A DNA stretch of 5,843 bases from Methylophaga sp. Its GTDB lineage: Bacteria > Pseudomonadota > Gammaproteobacteria > Nitrosococcales > Methylophagaceae. The notes beneath the pieces are model-generated. The model was given only the letters and a program-made list of their open reading frames with translations, made no database searches and had not been told where the DNA came from. The position numbers and the translations under genes were made by a program. Below are positions 1-5,422 of this stretch, piece by piece (the first letter of the stretch is position 1; every line of letters starts with the position of its first letter). The stretch covers positions 1 to 5,843 of the forward strand of contig JABURN010000250.1 in the NCBI GenBank assembly GCA_014762585.1, written 5' to 3'.

Positions 1-11
1 GCCTCACTAAG

Positions 12-52
12 ATTGACTGATTTTTCAAACCATTCAGTGGGATTCAGTCAAT
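12..52 (+). promoter_or_regulatory. Inverted repeat overlapping the start codon of the glycosyl-ligase gene
   Basis: ATTGACTGA (12-20) is a perfect 9-base reverse complement of TCAGTCAAT (44-52), whose last two bases are the first two of the start codon at 51-53. The 23-base loop contains the likely ribosome-binding GGGA (39-42). A direct repeat ATTCAGT (32-38 and 42-48) gives a competing shorter pairing with ACTGA. As RNA this could hide the start codon. A regulatory role is inference, and no promoter is visible in the 50 bases available. Confidence 0.3.
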
Positions 53-1808
53 GACTGCAGTAACCTCCAACGACCAACAACCACGTTCTTATCTTGCCCG
101 TTTCAGTGTTTTTATGCTGGCACTGATGTGTGTGGTGCCATTTTTATCGCCGCATCATTACCCACCTATTGCAACTTTTTATAATGAGTGGATTGCCGCG
201 TTGTTAGGGCTGGTCGCTGCAATTTTTCTACTGCGTAAACCACCGGCAGATTTTGTTTTCCCAATGATTGCTTTCGTGCCGATTGGTTTGATGCTATTGC
301 TCGGTATTCAAATCCCCCTCGGCAAAGCCCTCTACTGGCAAAACCATTATTTAATCATGCTTTATCTTGGGCTGGCTGCACTGATGATGGTGTTGGGGGC
401 GAACCTCAGAGAACGTGTTTCTCTAGAAAAAATCGTGCCTACGCTAGCCTGGGCGGTTATCGCCGGTGGCATCATCTCAATGGCGATCATCGTACTGGCT
501 AAAATGGGCCTTGCTGAAAAAGATCCCTGGTCCTTTTTTATCAGAGATTACTCCGCTTCTCATATCGGACAAATCAACCACCTGGCCAACTACCTTGCGC
601 TGGGCCTTGCTTCTATCATTTATCTTTTTATCAGCTACCGAATCAGGAAGTCCGGTGCCGCTTTATTGGCATTTATTTTTGTGCTGGGGCTGGCCTATAC
701 CGGGCAAAGAATGGCGGTGCTATATATTATCGTGCTGTCATTACTGGGGTGGTGGCTGGCTGGCCGTTGCCAACAAATTGAAACGAGGGCACAGGCAAAA
801 CACCTGTTGCTGCTGATTCCCTTTTATATTGTGGCTGAGTTAGTCATACCTCTGATGACCTTCCTGGAGGTGTCCTCCACACCCGTAGACAGGGTCGCAG
901 CTAACATGGGGCGTGAATCCCACCGTCTTATCTATCTCGAGCAGGCGTGGCTATTGTTCCAGCAATATCCAGTATTGGGAGCTGGTTGGGGAGAGTTTGG
1001 CTGGCATAATTTCAATGTGACAGACCAATACCCCAGCCAGACCGGTCTCACCAATCATGCTCACAATATCGTATTTCAACTCATGGCTGAGATGGGTATT
1101 CTTGCTGCGTTTCTGTTTCTCGGTGGCGTCATTTGGTGGTTATTCAGGCAACGGCTTGGCGAGTTTACCCCGGAGCGTTGGTGGCTGCTTGCTCTGCTGG
1201 CAGTGCTGGGTATTCACAGCCTACTGGAATATCCACTCTGGTATGCCTACTTCCTGGTCATCGCCTCCCTGGCATTGGGCCTTGGCGAGCAGTCAGTTCT
1301 GAGAAAGCGTTTGCAACTGACCCCGGTGCTGTTTATCGGCGTACTGGTATTCGCTGCCTGGTCGATGGGTAATCTGCTTCAGCATTATCACAAACTGGAA
1401 CAGACTCTGATGGCATTCAAACTCAAGCAGGTGGAGGAAACAGAGATAAACGGCATTCTGGACCAGCTTAATACGATGCGCCAGTCATCACCGCTAACCC
1501 CGTTCGTTGATAACGTCATTATCCGTATTTTGCCCAATCACCCTCAATTACTGGCTGACAAGCTAGCCATTAATCAAAAAGTGGTCCATTTCTGGCCCGG
1601 TAAATCTGAAACCTATACGCATGCAACGCTACTGGTGATGAACGATCAAAAACAAGCCGGCATGGAAATGATGCGTATGGCGATAAAACAGTTCCCCGAC
1701 TACCCGCCGCGTTATCTGCCATTGGTGACGAGTGAGATGATTAAAGGTCGCACGGTCGTGGTACCGCTGGTTTTCCTATTACAGGAAGCGGCAGATAAAC
1801 AGCAATGA
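51..1808 (+). CDS. pglL: PglL/TfpO-like protein O-oligosaccharyltransferase (Wzy/WaaL superfamily)
   Basis: This is a 585-residue polytopic inner-membrane protein with about 12-13 hydrophobic segments. It most likely transfers lipid-linked oligosaccharide onto pilin Ser/Thr in the periplasm. Family signatures are visible in order: GQINHLANYLAL (residues 173-184, the Q-x-N-H/N-x-A motif of PglL proteins), TGQR (217-220), a loop with R292 followed by YPVLGAGWGEFGW (306-318), NHAHNIVFQLMAEMGI (335-350) with the His pair typical of O-antigen ligase-type enzymes, and HSLLEYPLWYAYFL (389-402), a hallmark of the PglL/Wzy_C_2 subgroup. After the last membrane segment (about 423-441) comes a soluble tail of about 140 residues, as in PglL. 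The length matches the family. The ATG at 51 has a GGGA 8 bases upstream. Its position before prepilin genes favours pilin glycosylation over LPS O-antigen ligation (WaaL), but the sequence alone cannot show the acceptor. The family call is strong; the exact substrate is inferred. Confidence 0.85.
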   Translation: MTAVTSNDQQPRSYLARFSVFMLALMCVVPFLSPHHYPPIATFYNEWIAALLGLVAAIFLLRKPPADFVFPMIAFVPIGLMLLLGIQIPLGKALYWQNHYLIMLYLGLAALMMVLGANLRERVSLEKIVPTLAWAVIAGGIISMAIIVLAKMGLAEKDPWSFFIRDYSASHIGQINHLANYLALGLASIIYLFISYRIRKSGAALLAFIFVLGLAYTGQRMAVLYIIVLSLLGWWLAGRCQQIETRAQAKHLLLLIPFYIVAELVIPLMTFLEVSSTPVDRVAANMGRESHRLIYLEQAWLLFQQYPVLGAGWGEFGWHNFNVTDQYPSQTGLTNHAHNIVFQLMAEMGILAAFLFLGGVIWWLFRQRLGEFTPERWWLLALLAVLGIHSLLEYPLWYAYFLVIASLALGLGEQSVLRKRLQLTPVLFIGVLVFAAWSMGNLLQHYHKLEQTLMAFKLKQVEETEINGILDQLNTMRQSSPLTPFVDNVIIRILPNHPQLLADKLAINQKVVHFWPGKSETYTHATLLVMNDQKQAGMEMMRMAIKQFPDYPPRYLPLVTSEMIKGRTVVVPLVFLLQEAADKQQ

Positions 1809-1815
1809 AATTGTC

Positions 1816-1866
1816 CATTCCGAGCTGTGTGAGCCTTGCCTATGTGGGCTGAACTGGAATGTTTTT
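1816..1866 (+). terminator. Probable imperfect rho-independent terminator after the glycosyl-ligase gene
   Basis: CATTCC (1816-1821) pairs with GGAATG (1856-1861), and an inner AGCC (1832-1835) pairs with GGCT (1847-1850), with mismatches between the two helices. Five T residues follow at 1862-1866. It starts 8 bases after the stop codon at 1806-1808. The interrupted stem makes it a moderate candidate. If real, it separates the ligase from the downstream genes transcriptionally. Confidence 0.45.
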
Positions 1867-1958
1867 AGATAGATAGCGTTAGTGTCTCCCTTTTTAAGTG
1901 AATGAAAGTAAATAAAAAATTAATGGGGCGAATGAAGAATGTGAACCGCAGCAAACTT

Positions 1959-1987
1959 TAGGAATTATTCCTATAGGGAACTGTTCC
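1959..1987. promoter_or_regulatory. Two adjacent palindromes upstream of the 68-residue gene (operator-like)
   Basis: TAGGAAT-T-ATTCCTA (1959-1973) is a perfect palindrome with 7-base arms and a single central base. GGAAC-T-GTTCC (1977-1987) is a second one with 5-base arms. Their centres (1966 and 1982) lie 16 bases apart and the half-sites are related (GGAA/TTCC). One-base loops cannot form RNA hairpins, so DNA binding by a dimeric regulator is the simpler reading. They lie 51-79 bases before the start codon at 2038. I found no convincing -35/-10 pair beside them. The regulator is unknown. Confidence 0.35.
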
Positions 1988-2037
1988 TGATTAGCCTAAT
2001 ATCATTTTCACCGAAACCAAGCGGAGTAACTGAGTCA

Positions 2038-2244
2038 ATGAATGCCAAGGTCGACACTGATCAACAACCTGTAAAAGCCAAGTTGCTGGAATTGGTGGAT
2101 GACATCCTGGCACATGACGGTTACGGCGATATTCGGGTCGAGGTCAAAATCCTCAAGCGTCGGCAAAAGGAAGTCATTCTGCACTGTGGAAAACAATACC
2201 GTTACGTGATTGATTTCCCCGGTGAGCAGGGAGCGTCGTCATAA
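2038..2244 (+). CDS. Small conserved-looking hypothetical protein, 68 residues
   Basis: I do not recognise this protein. It is a 68-residue soluble polypeptide with no signal peptide or membrane segment. Residues 12-30 are predicted by eye to be a helix (VKAKLLELVDDILAH), followed by a Gly-rich turn (DGYGD, 27-31) and alternating hydrophobic/charged strands (IRVEVKILKR, EVILHCGKQYRYVIDF), giving a likely alpha-beta-beta-beta fold. One Cys lies in HCGKQ. The ATG at 2038 is preceded by GGAG at 2023-2026, 11 bases away. Codon use and a sensible fold argue that it is real. It lies between a glycosyl-ligase and the main prepilin, 126 bases before the latter, so a role in expression or assembly of that pilin is possible but purely positional. 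No DNA-binding helix-turn-helix is evident. Confidence 0.65.
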   Translation: MNAKVDTDQQPVKAKLLELVDDILAHDGYGDIRVEVKILKRRQKEVILHCGKQYRYVIDFPGEQGASS

Positions 2245-2277
2245 CTTTTTCTGAGATGGACATGGCCTACCTGGGAG

Positions 2278-2292
2278 TGTGAAAGGGTCACA
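2278..2292. promoter_or_regulatory. Inverted repeat TGTGA-N5-TCACA upstream of the main prepilin gene
   Basis: TGTGA (2278-2282) and TCACA (2288-2292) form a perfect inverted repeat with a 5-base spacer, 78 bases before the prepilin start. The arms match the CRP/Vfr/FNR-family half-site core, but the CRP consensus has a 6-base spacer, so this is not a standard CRP site. It may be an operator for another regulator or a chance match. Confidence 0.25.
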
Positions 2293-2327
2293 TCCAAAAC
2301 AATAAGTTCCTAAACACATGACCGATA

Positions 2328-2344
2328 AGCCACTGGGGGTGGCT
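2328..2344 (+). promoter_or_regulatory. Small stem-loop in the 5' leader of the main prepilin gene
   Basis: AGCCAC (2328-2333) pairs perfectly with GTGGCT (2339-2344) around the loop TGGGG. It ends 14 bases before the purine-rich ribosome-binding stretch GAGAGAGA (2359-2366) and 26 bases before the start codon at 2371. It has no T-run, so it is not a terminator. A 5'-end mRNA-stabilising or translational role is possible for an abundant pilin transcript, but this is inference. Confidence 0.3.
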
Positions 2345-2370
2345 GAGGCATTAACCCTGAGAGAGATATA

Positions 2371-3378
2371 ATGAACATCAACCAAATGAAAGCATCGATT
2401 GCCAAGTTCCGCAAAGCGGACCTGTCAGTCATTAAAGACGAAAAACTGCGTGCTAAAGGACATAAGCTGCAAGCCAAACAAAAAGGTTTTACCCTGCTTG
2501 AACTGCTGGTCGTTATCGCCCTGCTGGCTGTTATCGCCACCGGTGCACTGATCGCTTATGAAAACGTGGGTGATAATGCCCAGGCTGCTGCTGGTGCTAA
2601 CTCTGCTGCGACTATTGACCGTGCGATTCGTACTTACAAGGCGGTTGAAGGCAATTACCCCAACCAATGGGACAATCTAGCTGTTGACTCTGCTGCTTCT
2701 GCGGTTCCATTCCTGCCTGAGGCTTCTTTGAGTTTCCTTGCTGCTTGGGATACTTCTGCAGCGACGAGCGCAAGCCTTCGAAATGCATTTGTTAATGCCG
2801 GGATTGAGGAACTTCAAACCATCAACGGCACAGGTGCTCTGGATCCTGATGTATCTCCTAACCGTGCTCATAATGAAAGTACTAATCCAGGCGATGGCGT
2901 TACCACAGGTGCAACTGAAGTTGAAATGGAATCCCCAGATAACGAACTACCAGGGTTCTTATCAGTAATTCCAAATAAAGTTTGTAACTTTGAAAGTTAC
3001 CCAACTAATACATTTGATAACACTAGTTTCACAAGCAACCAAATTCAAAACAGTTACGCTGATTTATTGGAAGGTGATGAATGTCACGCTGTTGTAGCAC
3101 TGGGCTTTGGTGGTGATGCTGCTGCCAGTACTGCGCTAAGTAATGTTGCGATTGCACAATCTCCAACCTATGCACGTCAAGGCGTGGTTAATCCAGAAGA
3201 GGAATATTCTCGCTTCATCGGTCTCTTCTTGGTTGGTACTGAAGACGAAGATAATGCAGGCCAATGGGAATATCTCGAATCCGCCCGTTTGCTGGCAGTC
3301 ATCGCTACTGATGGTGAAAACATTGACTCTCTGAACGCACTGGCTGCTGCTGGTCAATCAGGTGGTGACGACGACTAA
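2371..3378 (+). CDS. Large type IV prepilin-like protein, probable main filament subunit
   Basis: This is a 335-residue prepilin. A class III signal is clear: QKG|FTLLELLVVIALLAVIATGALIAYE, with cleavage after Gly39, mature Phe40 (N-methylated in this family) and the conserved Glu at mature +5 (Glu44). The prepilin peptidase would cut on the cytoplasmic side, leaving a 296-residue mature subunit, long for a pilin. After the hydrophobic helix comes TIDRAIRTYKAVEGNYPNQW (81-100), the helix and 'G-x-YP' turn typical of GspG-like and type IV pilins. Two cysteines (205, 238) could form a disulfide loop. The tail is acidic (GGDDD). The 39-residue leader is strongly basic and unusually long; Met6 (2386) is an alternative start but still gives a 34-residue leader. 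Its own 3' hairpin and purine-rich ribosome-binding stretch suit a highly expressed subunit. Ser/Ala-rich segments (106-139) are candidate O-glycosylation regions. The prepilin call is near certain; 'major' is inferred. Confidence 0.9.
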   Translation: MNINQMKASIAKFRKADLSVIKDEKLRAKGHKLQAKQKGFTLLELLVVIALLAVIATGALIAYENVGDNAQAAAGANSAATIDRAIRTYKAVEGNYPNQWDNLAVDSAASAVPFLPEASLSFLAAWDTSAATSASLRNAFVNAGIEELQTINGTGALDPDVSPNRAHNESTNPGDGVTTGATEVEMESPDNELPGFLSVIPNKVCNFESYPTNTFDNTSFTSNQIQNSYADLLEGDECHAVVALGFGGDAAASTALSNVAIAQSPTYARQGVVNPEEEYSRFIGLFLVGTEDEDNAGQWEYLESARLLAVIATDGENIDSLNALAAAGQSGGDDD

Positions 3379-3404
3379 TATCGATTAATCATCTAAGCCA
3401 AACT

Positions 3405-3429
3405 AAAGCGGGGCGCAAGCCCCGCTTTT
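3405..3429 (+). terminator. Strong GC-rich hairpin terminator or attenuator after the main prepilin gene
   Basis: AAAGCGGGGC (3405-3414) pairs perfectly over 10 bases with GCCCCGCTTT (3419-3428) around a GCAA tetraloop (GNRA class). The T-run is short (3426-3429, then C). It lies 26 bases after the stop codon and 30 bases before the next start. The short T-run makes partial read-through plausible, which would lower expression of the two downstream prepilins. Such a hairpin would also protect the upstream mRNA from 3' decay. Confidence 0.85.
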
Positions 3430-3458
3430 CCCCATCCAATTTGATCGGAAACAAGTAA

Positions 3459-4307
3459 ATGCGGATTTTATTGTTTTGCCGACCTGCCTCTCACCATAAT
3501 CTGGCTCGTTTTAGGCAGTCAGGTTTTACCCTTATCGAGTTGTTGCTCATTGTTGTCATGATTGGTGTGCTTAGCATTGCTGCCATCAACGCCTTTGACG
3601 GCAATGAAGAACAGGCTCGCGAAAATATCACCCGCCTCGAAATGGCGGAATTGCAAAAAGCCCTGCTACAGTTCAGGCGCGATAACCGAGAATTACCCTG
3701 CCGCATATACCGTCCCGGTGTATTTAATCCCCTGGATTTTCGAACTGACTTCGGTGATACCGGCTTTATTGATGCTTTTGTGCTGCCGCCGAGCGGTGCC
3801 AGTGCAGCTGAGTGGGAGACATGGTGTGCCGATGATCTCGAGAATGTGGGTCAAGTCGTCGCCTCCAATGCGCTCTATATGCTTAACACCTTTCCATACG
3901 AGGTTGCCGACTTTGTGGATTTGACCTGGGACCGAAGCAGCCAAAAGGGTTGGAATGGTCCATATATCAGTCAGGAAGGACTCACCGACGGCTGGGGTAA
4001 TGCCTATGTGTTGTTACAAGCCGAACTAGCATTTGATCAGACTTACCGCTGCGAAAATGATAACGGCGCTTATGCGGTTGATGCCAGTGGAGATTATGTT
4101 TGCATTGCGGCTAATAACGCCGCGTTTGATGATACGACTGACATTCTACCTGCTGATATTGCTCGCATTGTGAGTAAAGGGCCTGATGGCATACTGGATA
4201 GCCAAATCAATACTTATGATGTGGCCCAGACTAATTCCGATCCAGACATCCTTGATGATCCTTGCATCCCACAAAATGATGATTTTGTATTGTGTCTACT
4301 GAGGTAA
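3459..4307 (+). CDS. GspG-like pseudopilin / minor prepilin, 282 residues
   Basis: The class III signal is QSG|FTLIELLLIVVMIGVLSIAAINAF, with cleavage after Gly22 and Glu at mature +5 (Glu27). The leader is 22 residues. The mature protein has the GspG-type plan: an amphipathic helix ENITRLEMAELQKALLQFRRDN (55-76), an 'ELPCR' turn, GWNGPYI (164-170), DGWGNAY (177-183), and an acidic loop SKGPDGILDSQ (239-249) at the place where GspG proteins bind calcium (S-x-G-x-DG). It is about twice the usual GspG length because of an insertion of about 80 residues (roughly 82-160). Six cysteines in the mature part (81, 123, 198, 215, 269, 279) could form three disulfides. A GGAA lies 8 bases before the ATG; an in-frame TTG at codon 5 is an alternative start. 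The next gene follows 5 bases after the stop, so the two are co-transcribed. It is probably a minor subunit of the same filament. Confidence 0.87.
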   Translation: MRILLFCRPASHHNLARFRQSGFTLIELLLIVVMIGVLSIAAINAFDGNEEQARENITRLEMAELQKALLQFRRDNRELPCRIYRPGVFNPLDFRTDFGDTGFIDAFVLPPSGASAAEWETWCADDLENVGQVVASNALYMLNTFPYEVADFVDLTWDRSSQKGWNGPYISQEGLTDGWGNAYVLLQAELAFDQTYRCENDNGAYAVDASGDYVCIAANNAAFDDTTDILPADIARIVSKGPDGILDSQINTYDVAQTNSDPDILDDPCIPQNDDFVLCLLR

Positions 4308-4312
4308 TGTAG

Positions 4313-5422
4313 ATGACAATACCAGCAGCTCATTATCAACCTCAAAACACAGCAATGTCTCGCGGTTTTACATTACTTGAGCTCGTGCTGGTGCTGTTTC
4401 TGGTAGGTTTACTGGCTTCTGCTGGCCTATTGTTCACTCGTAGTATCGAAGACCAAGCCCTGTTTGATGAAACGCAGCGAAGGCTCGAGATAATTCGTAA
4501 AGCCATTATTCAAAGCAGTGAACGCACTATTAATGGTCAGCCTGAGCTGACGGGGTTTGTGGTAGATAATGGCAGGCTGCCTTACTGCCTGATGGAGCTC
4601 ACCGGGCCTGAACTGGATTTCACAGACAGTGTCAGTGCACCTGACACTCACTACCAATCACCCTGTAGTACAAATAATAAACTGCTGCTACGTAAACCCG
4701 TTGTCACTGACAATGGTATTCGTCAGGGTTGGTGGGGACCTTACATACAGGTGAATCCGCTGGCTAACGGTGACCGGCCGTTTCCTGATGGTTACAACAA
4801 TGATGACGGCAGCGAAAACTATGGCTGGACCTGGACCTTATCTGAGTCCGCGGCTATTGTGGATGTCGACAGTTACGACCCGACGGTCACCGCGCCGCCT
4901 GTTCCATTCCCACGACCGATGAATCTCACGGTGCAAAGCTCTGGCTTTGATCTGAACGACGACTTTGACGATTATCCCAGTGAGTTCACCGATTACCTTC
5001 TGGTCGACAATGACTGGTTGTTACCGAATTCATTCCGACTGCGTTTTACCAACACTTCTGCAAGTAGTGCTATCACTGAGTCTGCGTCGGATTACAACTG
5101 GGATGATATGCGCTGGACTTTTACCCTTTCAGCCAGCGGAACTGCCTCACAGGTATATAGCAATTCTGATTTTAGTTTCACTCCACCGACTTCATCAATT
5201 CCCCCAAATGGCGGCTTTTATGACTACACAGTCGCAGTTGAATCAGGCTCCACACTGAACGCTGAGTTGCCTGCAGGCTATTACCTGGCAGAACTTGTCT
5301 GCAACGATGGTTTGGCGGATGCGGATAATGATTGTCCTCAAATCCAAAGTGATCCTTTCCTACTGAAATTATTGCCACGCTATCAGCTCGGCCCAATTCG
5401 CTGGAATATACAACCGCAATGA
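4313..5422 (+). CDS. Prepilin-like protein with extra C-terminal domain (candidate tip/minor pilin), 369 residues
   Basis: The class III signal is SRG|FTLLELVLVLFLVGLLASAGLLF, with cleavage after Gly18 and Glu at mature +5 (Glu23). The ATG at 4313 has GAGG (4301-4304) 8 bases upstream, inside the end of the previous gene. Met15 is an alternative start that would leave a minimal MSRG leader. An N-terminal pilin helix (to about 70) and a module with GWWGPYI (139-145), related to the preceding gene, are followed by an Asp/Asn-rich loop (DGYNNDDGSEN, 159-169). Beyond about residue 200 comes an additional domain, apparently beta-rich, with many Ser/Thr/aromatic alternations. Near its end a small loop, bounded by Cys330 and Cys341, holds DADND (336-340), resembling a calcium-binding turn. 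A large non-pilin domain on a prepilin stem is typical of tip-located minor pilins or adhesins; that role is inferred. It overlaps the next start codon by 4 bases (ATGA). Confidence 0.85.
   Translation: MTIPAAHYQPQNTAMSRGFTLLELVLVLFLVGLLASAGLLFTRSIEDQALFDETQRRLEIIRKAIIQSSERTINGQPELTGFVVDNGRLPYCLMELTGPELDFTDSVSAPDTHYQSPCSTNNKLLLRKPVVTDNGIRQGWWGPYIQVNPLANGDRPFPDGYNNDDGSENYGWTWTLSESAAIVDVDSYDPTVTAPPVPFPRPMNLTVQSSGFDLNDDFDDYPSEFTDYLLVDNDWLLPNSFRLRFTNTSASSAITESASDYNWDDMRWTFTLSASGTASQVYSNSDFSFTPPTSSIPPNGGFYDYTVAVESGSTLNAELPAGYYLAELVCNDGLADADNDCPQIQSDPFLLKLLPRYQLGPIRWNIQPQ

Noticed and set aside
466..1372. Alternative + strand reading frames inside the glycosyl-ligase gene (466-816, 1057-1302, 1133-1372)
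   Set aside because: They lie wholly within a well-supported membrane protein gene, have Trp/Cys/Ser-rich atypical composition and show no recognisable domain.
1990..2010. TAATAT as a -10 box before the 68-residue gene
   Set aside because: No acceptable -35 hexamer lies at 16-18 bases upstream; an AT-rich hexamer alone is too common.
1809..2037. tRNA, small RNA, insertion sequence or attachment site in the largest gap
   Set aside because: No cloverleaf, terminal repeat pair or target duplication is visible; only the terminator-like hairpin and the palindromes stand out.
2264..2282. Possible sigma-54 promoter (TGGCCTACCTGGGAG) before the main prepilin gene
   Set aside because: Pilin genes often use sigma-54, but the required GC of the -12 element is missing and the -24 match is only TGGC, so I do not call it.
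2310..5396. Reverse-strand open frames across the prepilin genes
   Set aside because: Each is antisense to a confident gene, shorter than 90 residues and shows no family motif; long antisense frames are expected opposite codon-biased genes.
3459..5422. Assignment of the two downstream prepilins as type II secretion GspG/GspH
   Set aside because: They share GspG-like motifs but are much longer. No other gsp gene is seen, and the next gene resembles PilM/MshI rather than GspI/J/K.
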